The notes below the pieces were generated by a model. The model was not told where the DNA came from. It did not search any database and worked only from the letters and a program-made list of their open reading frames with translations. A program made the position numbers and the translations under genes. From the NCBI GenBank assembly GCA_022606425.2, contig JAHDVF020001237.1, forward strand, positions 62,001-126,000: DNA of 64,000 nt, in the 5' to 3' direction. Below are positions 1-10,887 of this stretch, piece after piece. Each line of letters begins with the position of its first letter. Positions within the stretch are counted from its first letter, which is position 1. Source of the DNA: Lepidostoma basale. Its lineage: Eukaryota > Arthropoda > Insecta > Trichoptera > Lepidostomatidae.

Positions 1-43
1 TGTCCAGAGATGGGAATAGGCTGAGGAAGAAGAAGAAGAAGAA
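1..43 (+). mobile_element. 3' end of a LINE (family B)
   Basis: The first bases read as the last residues and stop of a LINE ORF2 followed by a GAA run. They match the 3' ends of the better copies at 14697 and 19934, which also close with a short Gly-Ile-Gly-stop and (GAA)n. Only the end of the element is inside the window. Confidence 0.55.
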
Positions 44-146
44 TTATATTTAGTTGTTTTAAGATCTTTGTAGGTTAATAATGATACATGCTTATTTCAA
101 TGATAACATTGTAAAATATAACAGCAAAAATAAAAAACAACAGCAA

Positions 147-302
147 ACCATCACGCCGTTTCACCGCAGAGAGAATGGACTAGATTCCCCCGTATTCACA
201 CAGCGAATCATAACGCACGTCGATTCTTTCAACTTTTCCGACATGGCCGACCTTTCAAATTTGATAATCTTGATCAAGCCACGTTTTCCTCAGTCTTCAT
301 CT
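147..302 (-). mobile_element. LINE family A 3' fragment
   Basis: Reverse strand shows the degenerate C-terminus of family A. It starts at the 3' end with the conserved ACCATCACGCCG block (reverse complement of the stop region), then the remains of the Arg-rich segment and of the GRPRKTWHDQ-like stretch. Frameshifts abolish coding. It is much older than the copy at 46760. Confidence 0.6.
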
Positions 303-1011
303 GAAAATAAATTTACAACAATTAAAAAAACATTGTTTTCAATATCTCAAGCGTACATGAAATCACGAGTCACCTAAAATAACTTGTAAATATAATACGA
401 GTATTTGACTAACTAGTTGCATCAGAACTAAGAGGAATAACTATAATAAATTAACCTCCATCTGCCAGAAGATCCAAGTCCATGTTAATCTGTAGATTAA
501 TGTTATTTTTTAAGTAGTACAACTTATGTTAGTAATTTATTATAAACATTTGATCCTTACCAATAAAAAGTAATATTAAGCGACTTCTCTCGTTTCGACG
601 TATATCCCTTAAATAAGCGGAATGCGTAGAATTTGTGATAAATATTCGCTTAAACCTCAAAATACAGAAAGCTTTGCATAATAAAAATTACTTTAATTTC
701 AATTTGCTACCCAAATCATTTCTCTTAACTGGAATTTATTGTACCCATGACCGTTTTAATCACATTTTGTTTAATGTTTACGTAATAAAATACTACATAA
801 TATTTTTGTATTGAAGAAATATTGTATTTACAATGAATTTCCGTACACTTTTAAACACCACCTCATATTTTACAAATTACTCGTATTTAAGATTCAATCA
901 ACAGCTGTTTGATTTTTTTAATTAATAGATGATTTTAGTTTACTTATTTTCTAGTCTTAACACCAATTTTTAAGCAGTAAATTAGTATGTTCTTCCATTC
1001 TTATAGATCTA
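303..1011. other. AT-rich stretch, nothing recognised
   Basis: No long open frame, no splice-bounded exon, no terminal repeats that I can see. Composition is uniformly AT-rich. Confidence 0.5.
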
Positions 1012-1615
1012 AGTGGTCTGTTCTCCAGATTGATGGATTCAGTTCCCTCTGTGAGGTGGATACCCAGCTGTCCTTCCATCTTTTAGGAGGTCTTCCACAA
1101 GGACTAGTCCCGTGAGTGATATGGGAGTCTGGTGGTGTCCATTTTCTGAACATAACCGTACCAGTTTCTCCTACGTTGTCTACTCCATCTTATAACATCC
1201 TGAGCCTCACATATCTATCATACTCTGGTGTTCCAACGCGATCCCTTAATATTCTGCCTGATATCATGCTTAATTAAATGTCTTCATCTCGGATGTCCTC
1301 AAAACTTGTTTGGTCCTGACTGTGTCTGCCCTTGCTTCAACGCCATATGTTATAAGCATACTTTATAAATTCTCATCTTACTCTTAATTCTAATGCCTTT
1401 ATTTTTCCATATTGTGGATTTTAGAGCACCAGAGGTTGCAGCTGCCTTATTGACTTGGGCTTGTATTTCTTTCCGCAGATTAGTTCCTCCAACCAGGTGT
1501 AAGCCTAGATATTTGAAGGTTCTGACTTGTTCTATGGATTGATTTTCTACAGCTAGGTTACATCTTTTTGGTGTTTTAGAGAAGGTAATAAACTTCATCA
1601 TTTTGATAGAAAAAA
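1012..1615 (-). mobile_element. LINE family C reverse-transcriptase C-terminal fragment
   Basis: The reverse strand encodes pieces of the post-reverse-transcriptase region. One open segment (1350-1601) contains VRTFKYLGLHLVGG and then a QVNKAAATSGALKSTIW stretch, followed by KMRIYK. This aligns by eye with the insertion at 5182-6074 (LFRYLGSEV, QVDRAAAVAGCLKDVIW, KVRIYKTC). The remainder to 1012 is frameshifted. It is a dead 5'-truncated copy of a non-LTR retrotransposon; the exact clade cannot be set from this fragment. Confidence 0.75.
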
Positions 1616-2197
1616 TAAATATTAAACTAGTAATATACCAAAATATGTTCCTGTTAATCTCTGCGTAGGAACAATAATGCGTATGACAAAGTAATTCAAT
1701 TTATTAACGTCACATCTTTTCGAAAACATTTATTAGACAAACAGAAAACCCCCGAGTCCTTTTCTGATCGCTTGATTACCTCTGACGCAAACAAACATGT
1801 TATCTTTAATACAATGTCATTATATTTTGGTACGGAGAGCAATATGATGGGGCTATAAATAATAATTATTTTTAGAACACCAATGTACAATGTACATTAT
1901 ATCGTATGGAATAAATCATTTCATAAAAATAATTGATCAACAAAAACAAATTATTAATGTCTTAAATCCATCGATGCAAAAGTGTACAAAATTATTACAT
2001 TTATTATTAAATAATATAGAAATGGCTACCCTAACATCGTTTTCGTTTATCAACTACGAATAGAATTTCATGGAATTTATAGAAAACTGTTAAAGAAAAA
2101 TGATTAATATATTCCTTATTTTTTCTTCATTTCCTTAATAGGGTAGAATCGACCATAAATAGAGGAATAAGGTTGATCAAAAAATGTTAAATCGAAA
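1616..2197. other. AT-rich stretch, nothing recognised
   Basis: Short open frames only; no family resemblance and no clear repeat boundary. Confidence 0.45.
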
Positions 2198-2530
2198 AAG
2201 GTCAGTACCTTCAGATATCTGCGCATAGACCTGATTGGAGAAGCTGATCTGTGCGAAGAAGTATGAGTCCATGCCAACGAGGCAGCCACAATCTCTGGTG
2301 CTCTTATATAAAGCACCTCTCAAATTATATAACGGAAAAGTGTGCAGAATGGATTGGTCATCCTGTGACATGAAAATTTCATGCACAATATATTGAATGG
2401 AATCATCTAATGATTGATTGACAGAAGGCATCCTCGCAGATATCTGAAGCAAACATGCCACGAAATGGACTGTACCTCATATGCCCAGCAGAAAAAGATT
2501 GCTGAAGACCGAACGGAGTGATGAAAAAGA
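2198..2530 (+). mobile_element. LINE family C fragment, degenerate
   Basis: The forward strand near 2200-2310 translates as a TFRYLRIDLIGEADL-like segment followed by an Asn-Glu-Ala-Ala-Thr-Ile-Ser-Gly-Ala-Leu stretch. This matches the YLG...KAAATSGAL block of the copy at 1350-1601. The longer open frame on the opposite strand across 2177-2461 is the antisense shadow of this relic. Confidence 0.6.
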
Positions 2531-3088
2531 TGCAGTGTTTTGCTGCTATCCTATCCCCAGGATTAAATGTGAAAAAGAAGATATTATTTATGATAATTTT
2601 GATAAGGGTATATTCAAAACACGCATACTCTTACAAACATTAAATAAAAACAGTTCAATATATGTATTAGCTTTCAATAAGATACTCAATATTTATTATC
2701 TAACAAAATGATACATGACAATCCTTTAATTCGATTATCATCTAAATATGAAAAACATAATGCCACTTTTTCTAGCCTCCGAATTTTCCAATTCGAATTT
2801 CGTGTATTTACGATGAACAATAACTCTATAATATTATTTTCTTTCAAACGGAAAACCGCCACGTGTTCAGTAATAATATATTAAATTTCATCGTAATTTT
2901 CGAATTATTATACCCCTGGTAACAGTTCGACCTGCCATTATTTTTTGAAAATACCCAAGGTGGTAAATTAGATGCTTCATTACAGAATCGAAAGCACTTG
3001 AACACAAAATGCCTGGGGAGAGAGAATTTATTTCCTTAAAACTCTATTCTGTATTCAAAGTTCAACGCGCGTATTCAAAGTTCAGCAA
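2531..3088. other. Unassigned AT-rich stretch
   Basis: A 76-codon forward frame at 2481-2711 begins inside the LINE relic and has no recognisable similarity; I do not call it a gene. Nothing else seen. Confidence 0.45.
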
Positions 3089-3236
3089 ATCGACGCGCGT
3101 GCATGACACGATGTATGAATGTTGAGGAAGCGAGAGAAATATGTCAGGAAAGAAAAGTGTTTCAGTCCATTCTTTCTGCCTACCCCTTTGAGGAGACGCA
3201 GACGGCGTGATGATTAGTAAGTTAGTTGGTTAGTTT
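3089..3236 (+). mobile_element. LINE family A 3' end
   Basis: It encodes the conserved tail Arg-Ala-Cys-Met-Thr-Arg-Cys-Met-Asn-Val-Glu-Glu-Ala-Arg-Glu, then SILSAYP and the stop region GGCGTGATG, followed by a decayed GTTA run. A 5'-truncated copy of the same element as 46760-47287. It abuts a tRNA-derived SINE. Confidence 0.7.
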
Positions 3237-3474
3237 ATTTTGTTGAATCACTCATTACATTATGACAGCATGAGCCAAATCGATGTAAAGGGTATTATAG
3301 CTATCATAGTGATTCTCGTGACATGTGATAGGTAGTTAATCTATCAAACCAAAGACAGTGTGACAATCACACTGCCCTCGCCGGGAATCGAACCCGGAAC
3401 CTTCGGGGTGGCAGTCAATGCACTTACCACTCGGCCACGAAGGTCGTCGAAGGTCTAGTTCTTCGAGGCATTAC
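3237..3474 (-). mobile_element. tRNA-derived SINE (family S1)
   Basis: On the reverse strand an RNA polymerase III A box TGGCCGAGTGG (3427-3437) lies 32 bp upstream of a perfect B box GGTTCGATTCC (3384-3394), as in a tRNA gene. The acceptor stem is absent and the sequence runs on into a unique body (a TGTGATTGTCACA hairpin, then a CTATCACATGTCA block) ending near an ATTCAACAAAATAA tail. Other copies are at 4000, 25240, 26645 and 47375. Best internal promoter of the family in this window. Confidence 0.8.
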
Positions 3475-3999
3475 ATTAAAACTGGCCTAATCAGTGATTT
3501 ATAAGACACTGCCTTAGTTTTTTTTAATAATAAATGCGACATTAATTGTTTAATGAAGCCAAAGTAACTTCAGTTTGCTAAATATATCCTCTTTCATCTC
3601 GACATAATCATTAAGTATTTTTAAAATAAATTGTAATTTTTGCATCTTTCGTGTCCTTAAACAAGTTTTACACTTTCAAGTGCTGTTAATAAATACTAAA
3701 TATTTGGAAATATGTTTTGCTACCAAAAAATAATATTAACAAAAGATACCCAGATTTTTGAGCCTATATCAGTTACCGTTTCTAAAAACAATTCTACCGT
3801 TTCTAAAAATTTTCTAATAAAGTTAATTCTTCAAGTATTTTTTTTATTTCCAACCACCTTTGATGGTAATACCAAAAACTTATATTTTTGCTGGTTCTTG
3901 GGATGCCAATTGGGCCGTTAATGTGGTAGTTTCCAGTTGCTTTCCACATTTTATATATAACAGATTATTTGAACCCAAATACTTTATACATTTTTTTAG

Positions 4000-4150
4000 C
4001 TATTGATTCTCATGACATGTGGTACGAGTAAGTAGATTCTACCAGACCAAGAAAGCGTTTTATTTTTTTTCATCGCCAGAAATCGAACCGGGACCGTCGG
4101 TGTGGTGGTAATAGCTATTGCCACGCTGTCATGTAGGTCATCGACGTCCA
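4000..4150 (-). mobile_element. SINE S1, degenerate copy
   Basis: Same layout as 3237-3474 on the reverse strand: a CATGTCATGAGAATCA body block and a B-box-like GGTTCGATTTC near 4080-4092. The A-box half is badly decayed. Confidence 0.6.
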
Positions 4151-4740
4151 CTAACCCAACGGTTGACGTTTCAAAACCCGGAAATAAAAATTACAGAAAT
4201 TGGACTTGCTTTAGTTAAATATATTGAAAATTGTGTAATATTTCGTGTTAAGCCGCTTAAGATTTTAAATAATGGTTGTTAAGATTTTCAGATGTCTAGT
4301 TAATAGAGTAAATTCACAAAGAGGGACGATAATAGGGTTGACAGGGCGGGTGGCGGAGAATTGAGTTTCCTGAGGCGGGCGGCAAGACCCCCAAATGAAA
4401 AAACGATCCCGGTCCTACTATTGAGATTGTCCTTCTATTCTAATGAGATTCGTATCTAGTTTGTGATGAAATTCTCTCTCCGAAATGAGGCAAGGGCTCT
4501 TTGATGAAGGTAGCCATTATTTTTATTTTCTTCTCGGTATATACATCCTACCAAAGGCGGACAACGTAATAAATTCCAAATTTAAATTTCTAGATATTTG
4601 AGAAGGAATTTTCATTTTGCGTTTCTTAACTTACGAAAAACCAATTAATATTTATTGTTTGTGTACTCAATTTAATAGCTATAAGTGGATGTAATGCATT
4701 ATCCAAAAAGGTATATTGAATATTAACATAATGTTTCTCA
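4151..4740. other. Unassigned stretch
   Basis: No open frame or terminal repeat recognised. A small GC-richer patch near 4330-4420 has no match to the other repeats in the window. Confidence 0.4.
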
Positions 4741-5169
4741 TTTATTCTCGTTGATGAAGGTGCATTTGAACGGCCGTAACGTTGAAAGGGTAGAAAATTT
4801 TAAATACCTCGGCAGCATACTAACGCAATCTCTTGACCCAGATGTAGAGATAAAATGCAGAATTGAGGCAGCAAGAGCTACGTTTAATAAAATGAAATCA
4901 CTCTTCTGCAATGATAACATAAACTTGAAACTCTGCCAAAGAATGATCAAATGCTACGAGTATGTGTGGTCTGTTTTATTGTATGGATGTGAAACGTGGA
5001 CCTTGAAAGTCAACTCAATGAACAGACTGGAAAAATTTGAAATGTGGCTCCATCGCCGAATGCTCAGAATTCCGTGAACAGATATGGTTACCAATACCGA
5101 AGTCCTGAGGCGAGCTAGAGTTGACAGGGAACTGTTATCAACTATCAAGGTTCGGAAAATTTCACATTT
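4741..5169 (+). mobile_element. LINE family D, 5' part of host copy split by another LINE
   Basis: A C-terminal non-LTR retrotransposon segment: FKYLGSILTQS, an IEAARATFNKM stretch, YGCETWTLK, and WLHRRMLRIP, then a stop, then RRARVDRELLST and KISHL. The reading continues after 6087 with MRGEKYHLL. The break is exactly at the 12-bp duplication flanking the younger insertion 5182-6074. The copy at 62995-63420 shows the uninterrupted arrangement (ISHLGHLLRGEKYHLL). Confidence 0.85.
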
Positions 5170-5181
5170 GGATCATATAAT
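5170..5181 (+). repeat. Target site duplication, left copy
   Basis: GGATCATATAAT, identical to 6075-6086; together they bracket the inserted LINE and mark where the host LINE was cut. Confidence 0.85.
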
Positions 5182-6074
5182 ATAAAGCCATAAAGCCATA
5201 AAAACATCCCTTGGCATCAGACAAGGCGACAGCTTGAGCCCATTTCTCTTTAACTGCATCATGGACAACATCATTGCAGAGGTTGCATCTCTCAATTTAG
5301 GGTACGGTCTGGGTAAAGAGGTAATTGGAATGCTTTGCTATGCAGACGACGCCACAATCGTGGCCGAAAATCAAAGCGACTTGCAAGCAATGCTCTCAAA
5401 GTTTGATGAATCCTGTTCAAAATATAACATGATCATATCCACCCCAAAAACGAAGTGTATGACATTCGCAAGAAATCAACTGAGATGCGAAGTCTCCGTA
5501 CGCCAGGAGGAAATCGAACAGGTGGACCTATTCAGATATCTCGGAAGCGAAGTAACCAGCTCTAATGACCTCCCCAGAGAAGTAAGGTCACAGGTGGATA
5601 GGGCTGCAGCAGTTGCAGGCTGCCTGAAAGATGTCATATGGAGAAACAGGGACATGAGGACTGACAGCAAGGTACGCATCTACAAGACCTGTGTGCGACC
5701 AATCCTCACATATGGCATTGAATCGAGGGCAGATACTGTCAAGACAAAGAGCATGCTCAGGACAACCGAGATGAAAACGCTCCGCGCTATAGCTGGCAAG
5801 ACCCTACGTAATCGAGTTAGGAATACAGCAATCCGAGAAATCTGCGAGGTCGAAGATGTGGTCAGATGGGGACGTCAAAGACGGCGATACTGGCATGAAC
5901 ACGTAGAAAGGATGAGCTCAAATAGAATACCACACATAGCTCTCCATGGAACGCCAAACGGACAACGCCGACCAGGAAGACCCCCGAAACGGTGGAGAGA
6001 AAGCTGGAGTTCAGCATCTCAAGAGGACCCGCCTGAAATAACAGACTCCTGAGTCTACAAAAAGGGAAGAAGAA
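5182..6074 (+). mobile_element. LINE family C, 5'-truncated insertion with open RT segment
   Basis: An 893-bp retrotransposon fragment with an uninterrupted frame from before 5234 to the stop at 6050-6052. It enters the reverse transcriptase late in the catalytic domain (GIRQGDSLSPFLFN, then the active-site YADD near 5339), followed by FRYLGSEV, KVRIYKTCVRPILTYG and the terminal RPGRPPKRWRES. The 3' end is a GAA-rich run. It is truncated at its 5' side, has a perfect 12-bp target duplication, and has no stop codons, so it is young relative to most LINE relics here. The family belongs to the endonuclease/reverse-transcriptase (non-LTR) type; the exact clade is not determined. Confidence 0.9.
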
Positions 6075-6086
6075 GGATCATATAAT
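6075..6086 (+). repeat. Target site duplication, right copy
   Basis: Identical to 5170-5181. Confidence 0.85.
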
Positions 6087-6302
6087 GCGTGGGGAAAAGT
6101 ACCACCTTCTCCAACTGATATTGGAGGGGAAAGTTGAGGGACGCCGAGGGCCCGGTAGGAGAAAAATGTCCTGACTGCGAAACGTGAGAGTGGACCGGCA
6201 TCCGAAGTGTGGATGAGCTGTTCCGAGCGGCGCAGGACAGGGACAGGTTCGCCGAGGTGATCGCCAACGTTGGGGGGACCCGACAGGGCACATGAAGAAG
6301 AA
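6087..6302 (+). mobile_element. LINE family D, 3' part of the split host copy
   Basis: Resumes the host element: MRGEKYHLL, ILEGKVEGRRGPGRRKMS, then decayed coding to a GAA-run tail. An in-frame stop and a frameshift in the last third show the host copy was already decaying. Confidence 0.8.
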
Positions 6303-7004
6303 GAAGATGAAGGTTTATTAATTTTGAAATAAGCCGAGTAAAATAATCTCAACGGTAGAAAAAAAAACGTGTTTTATATCGTATGAAATGATAAGTAATT
6401 ACAAACAATTTTGTACTAGCATACAAGATAAATATTGGATTTATTTTTTTATTAAATCTCTTCTTCCTTACTGTAGACCTATCTGGTCTGTTCTCCAGAG
6501 GTTTGCTCCCCCTGTGAAGTAAATTCAGTTGTCGTTCCATATTTTAGGAGGTCTTCTACTAGGAATCTTCTATTTTTCTATAATTTTTCTATATATTTTT
6601 CAATATTTGACATTTATCAAACCATTTATCAATAAAAGAAACATATTTTGTAAAAGTTCAAGATCGTAAATAATATATTTTCTGCTCTTGTTTTGACATC
6701 AGCCACCCACAACTTTGACACTTCTAAATTTGTATAATTCTGTAAACTGTACACCACTGTTTCGAAAATCTTGTTTAGCTTGCGGTTAGATTCGCTTTAG
6801 CAAAGGGATTTCGTGATTCCAACCATATCTACTTGACGGGAGAAATTTTTTTTGAAAATAATATGAGGGTAAGTTCGTAAGTAGAATGAAATTAATTTAA
6901 TTAATTCGAATAAAAACATAAGTTTTTTAGAAATTTAATTATAATTTATAAGAATTACATGTTTTGGCTTTCTAAGGCTTTGTCCTGTCACATCTCCGTG
7001 GTGC
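6303..7004. other. AT-rich stretch with a scrap of LINE family C
   Basis: Positions 6473-6565 repeat, on the reverse strand, the CTGGTCTGTTCTCCAGA ... TTTTAGGAGGTCTTC sequence seen at 1012-1095. Nothing else is identifiable. Confidence 0.5.
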
Positions 7005-7310
7005 ATAGGGCCTCAAGGCATCTTCTCCACCCGACTCTATCGCATGCCTGATGCCTAACATCATCCCAAGTGAGGCCGGCTGCCTTAACCTCGTCCTGCA
7101 GGGCTCTTCTACAGGTGGCTCTAGGTCTGCCTAGCTTCCTATTTCCCCCATAGGGGACCAGTCTAGTGCGCCCTGAGTAATGCAGACCGTGTTCCGTCTC
7201 AGAGTGTGACCGATCCACTGCCATTTGCGTCTAGTGACTTGTTTTCTAATTGGCTTTTCGCCTGCCATGGCCCAGAGAACGGCATTTGACACTGTTTGAG
7301 GCCAATAGAT
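7005..7310 (-). mobile_element. LINE family E C-terminal fragment
   Basis: Reverse strand: RKWQWIGHTLRR, then after a single frameshift KLGRPRATCRRALQDEV, LTWDDVRHQACDRVGWRRC and LEALC. The RKWxWIGHTLR and GRPRxTWRR motifs are widespread in the C-termini of metazoan non-LTR retrotransposon ORF2 proteins. Broken and 5'-truncated. Confidence 0.75.
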
Positions 7311-7320
7311 CTTGAATTTT

Positions 7321-8160
7321 GAGCGAAGGTACCTATTTATATACTAAAATAAATAATAATTACTCTTATAAAAACACGCTAACAATTTATTGAGTTCGAA
7401 TTCTATAAAAGCATCTAAATTCTATAAGTATAAATGTTTCAGACATTTTTCAGCTTGCTAATTCAATAGCATTATCAAAAAACGAAAAATTACATTCCAA
7501 TAAAATATCATGTAAAAATTTTATAAAATAGATGTTTGCATTCATGTTAGGTTAAATATTTAAAATGGAATTTTACATCAGTTCAAGAAAATATTAATTG
7601 ATTAAATGTATTTATTATAATTAAAAAAGCTCTCTACTTTCTATTTGTAAAAATTTGGTTTCATTTAGATCTGTTTTATCAATAAAAGATATTGATTAAA
7701 AATTGAATCATGAGAAACAGGCATCAACGAGTGTTCTCCAATAAATCCCCGGCTGTCACCTCCAGCTTGCGGGCACACTAAACGAGCACGTGACCTGCGG
7801 ATTAACCCCAACAGTCGCATGGCCCCCTTCTACCGACACCGCCGTTCGTTCCTCATACCTTCCGCGGTACATGTCTCACATACAAAGCAAGCCTCACTAA
7901 CAGTTCTGTATTGTACCAACACATCGCGATTCAAATTATTCCAATAATTCACAAACTGACATTACAACGCTTGAGAGGTCAATTAAACGGGAGCACAAGA
8001 GCAATGGTCTGACCAAAAGAATGAAGAATGCTCCATAGATGTCATTATCCGATACAGTCATTTTTTAAATGTATTTCTCTCCCCACTGGCATCACCAGAA
8101 GAAAAAAAAATCAGCAAGTTCGTCATGGTCTGTTTGTGTATTTGTTTTATTTAAAAGGTA
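7321..8160. other. Intergenic, with a GC-rich island of unknown origin
   Basis: AT-rich except for about 7735-7870, which is markedly GC-richer than its surroundings and so unlikely to be ordinary intergenic DNA. It has no long frame and matches no other repeat I see in this window; an old transposon piece is the likeliest explanation. Confidence 0.4.
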
Positions 8161-8164
8161 ATTA

Positions 8165-8600
8165 TATTCTGTTCTTCTTCTTCTTCGTCAGTCTTTATCG
8201 GTCCACTGCTGGATATAGGCCTCTTCCCTTCCCTTCCCTTCCACTCGTCTCTATCTCCTGCCAGCCGTAGCCACATTTCCCCCCCCACGGCAGCAATGTC
8301 GTCGGCCCACCTTTTTTGCGGCCTGCCAACGTTTCTCCTATTCTCCCATGGTCTCCACCTTATTATTTTCTGGGTCCATCTATCCTCACTCTGTCTCGCC
8401 ACATGACCCGCCCATTGCCACTTCAGTCTCGCTAGTCGTTCCATGATGTCCGTTATTTTTGTTCGGCGTCTAATCTCCTCATTTTATCTCGGAGACTGAC
8501 GCCGAGCATATGTCTTTCCATGGAACGCTGCGTGACTCTAAATCTCTACATTTCTCTTGGTGAGGGTAATAGTTTCCATCCCATAAGTCATCACCGGCAG
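8165..8600 (-). mobile_element. LINE family B-like C-terminal fragment
   Basis: Reverse strand: LARLKWQWAGHVARQSEDRW, IIRWRPWENRRNVGRPQKRW, then AGDRDEWKGR and a GAA run that is translated as a glutamate tail. Beyond 8444 the frame shifts but the YGMETIT-type sequence remains recognisable toward 8600. Confidence 0.8.
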
Positions 8601-8960
8601 TATGCATGAATAGACTTTTCTGACCAAAATGCACTCGAATTCTTATATTCTCGAATTCCAATTTTATTCTATTTATTTTTCATGTTTAAATTTACTTCTT
8701 GATACAAAAAAAAAATTATTGATGAAAAAAGAGAAAAAAAAACTAAGTTTTCACTTGTACATCTAGTTCCGACCGGTTTCTGGTACCAAAAGATGGCAAC
8801 AAGAGGAGCTAAAACAATTGGATTAAAACTACATATTTATTTTCTCGTATTGTGGAGAAGTTTGTATATTTATACATATTATTATGTATTTTCGTTTCCA
8901 TTATATTTCAGTAATAACTTATATTTATTAACAATTTACGTATATCATGTACAAATTTTA
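8601..8960. other. AT-rich, nothing recognised
   Basis: No gene-like or repeat-like structure seen apart from A-runs. Confidence 0.4.
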
Positions 8961-9120
8961 AGTCTCCCCGAAAGGGTAGGCAGAAAAAATGGACTGTCAC
9001 ACTTTAACCGATGCGGCACTCCATCCTTCTCTTTTCGCCTCGCGGGAGACGCGGTGTGATGGGTTGCGAACCTCATCGCCACCAATAGGCATCTCCCGCG
9101 CACACTTCAATCGTCCAACA
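8961..9120 (-). mobile_element. SINE family S2 (3' end shared with LINE A)
   Basis: Reverse strand: a head with GGAGATGCCTATTGGTGGCG, a B-box-like GGTTCGCAACCC (9061-9072), CCGCGTCTCCCGCG, and AGAAGGATGGAGTGCCGCA, followed by a tail starting at TGTGACAGTCCATT that is homologous to the last coding bases of LINE A. The copy ends early in the tail (GGGAGAC). Other copies: 19462, 41751, 61465. Confidence 0.75.
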
Positions 9121-9369
9121 TCCACAAAAAAATCTAAAACAAATAATATAAAATACAATGATATAAAATGTCACAAATAATAATAATTTAATAATTCAGT
9201 GATAGAAAATAAAAATAATTTAACACAAAATTTTATAATACAAAAAAACTATTTAACGAAATTAAAAATGCCAACTGAAGAAGAAACCTTTTCAGATTTT
9301 AATATTATATCTTCCCAAATACGTATTTATGTTATTAGTACTTATGTTTTGATGTATGAAGCAGCAGTG

Positions 9370-9862
9370 ACCTCTACGGAGAAGTAAGAGAGCTAACAAA
9401 CAGGGCCGCCGTTGTGGCTGGCTGCTTGAAAAATTCTGTTTGGAAAAACAAAAATATGCTTTAGCATTCTCCATAGCTCCTTTAGGAGAGCAAAATACGA
9501 ATCTACAAGACATACGTTCGTCTTATAATGACATATGGAATCGAACAAGGGCTGACACCATCAGAACAAAAAGTCTCTACGATCCGTTGCGGGAACGACT
9601 CTAGACAGAGTAAGAAATTTCGAAATAAGAAAGATCTGCAATGTGGAAGATGTCGTGCGATGGTGAAGACTGAGAAGACGCTACTGGAAAGATCATAGTA
9701 AGTAATAAGTAAAGCAGCAAATAAAGTACCAAGAGGAAATCTACTTCCAAGAAGACCACCCAAAAGATTACGAAACAGTTGGATATCATATTCCCAGGAA
9801 CAGGCTCCGAGAAATAACAGGACACAGTCCCAAGTAAAGCACCAGAAGAAGAAGAAGAAGTT
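9370..9862 (+). mobile_element. LINE family C fragment, frameshifted
   Basis: Forward strand fragments: NRAAVVAGCLKNSVWKNK, then TYGIEQGLT, then a REICNVEDVVRW-like segment, and finally a PRRPPKRLRNS-like stretch and a GAA run. Same family as 5182-6074 but with several frameshifts. Confidence 0.75.
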
Positions 9863-9978
9863 TTAATATGTAAACGAATATTCTAGAGAAGTCATTTAAT
9901 GATTAAAATTTTCGAATGAAAACGACTATACATTTTTGAGACGATCATTCTACGTTTTCAATAACTTCATATTATAAT

Positions 9979-10399
9979 AAGGATTAATTGTATCTCAGTA
10001 GAGACCAAGATGCAAATTGGAAACAGAATATGGTAATCGAGGCGTTTACAGGACTTATGACCTGTCATTGGTTGGGTTAAGCGCACGCTTTATGTAATAC
10101 AACATTCCCCATTCCGCCCTTCTTACGACCACCATGTCTGACAAATTTTTGGAAGCTACAATGTTGGACCACACTTCACATTTTTAGTTCAATCTACACT
10201 AGCGCCATCTATTAAGATTGGATTAAGCATTAAGCAGAAGATCTTTATTAATGCAATGTGAGAGTTAATGACGGTAGCCTTTCACAAGGTCGGAATGGGA
10301 AATGTTGTATTACATAAAGCGTGCGCTTAACCCAACCAATTACAGGTCATAAGTCCTGTAAACGCCTCGACCACCATATTCTGTTTCCAATTTATCCTT
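9979..10399. mobile_element. Foldback MITE M1, copy 1
   Basis: Long imperfect terminal inverted repeats of about 110-120 bp: the left arm starts AAGGATTAATTGTATCTC and includes a GAAACAGAATATGG block; the right arm is its reverse complement, ending near 10399. Centre about 170 bp. No coding capacity. Related copies at 20473 and 23213. The sequence just right of this copy (10400-10465) is also shared with copy 3. Confidence 0.85.
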
Positions 10400-10465
10400 A
10401 AAATGATAACCCGCAATGGGTAAAATCCAGTATTCGTCTACAAGTATTTGTGTACATTCAAAATG

Positions 10466-10887
10466 TTCACATTATAATTAAAATTTCATTTTCTCTGATT
10501 GAATCACTCTGATATTACGCCAATATTTTTTTCCGTACATAGGGGGATTATTAAACGATGCTGCCTGCGATTGTATACGGAAATATTATTTCCCTAATGA
10601 ATCAACTCTCGATAGAGAGAAACGTTTCGAAACGATCAGCAAATTGATATTTTGAATAACTCCACCTCGATAACAATCCGGTTCGGCCAATTTTATTCCT
10701 TACCACCCCCCCCCCCTCCCTCCCCCACTGATCCTTTCTCATGGGGGCAGTTTTAGTCACAAAAAATATTCGTAGACTATCATAAAACTCGATGGATTGA
10801 AAAAAATATAACACTTCTATGGTTAAGATGTGGTGAGCTCCTTAGCAAAAAAGTGGGGTAGAAATTGAACTCCCTCTTAACTAAATA
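10466..10887. other. Unassigned AT-rich stretch
   Basis: Contains a C-run (10706-10726) but no gene-like signal. Confidence 0.4.

Noticed and set aside
2177..2461. Reverse-strand 94-codon frame with acceptor- and donor-like flanks, resembling an exon
   Set aside because: The forward strand of the same bases aligns with the LINE family C segment at 1350-1601, so the frame is an antisense shadow.
3370..3440. tRNA gene on the reverse strand
   Set aside because: A and B boxes are present, but there is no acceptor stem and the same sequence is repeated with a common SINE body elsewhere in the window.
6011..6352. Overlapping reverse-strand frames of 60-110 codons
   Set aside because: They are antisense to the LINE C and D C-termini and have no recognisable protein features.
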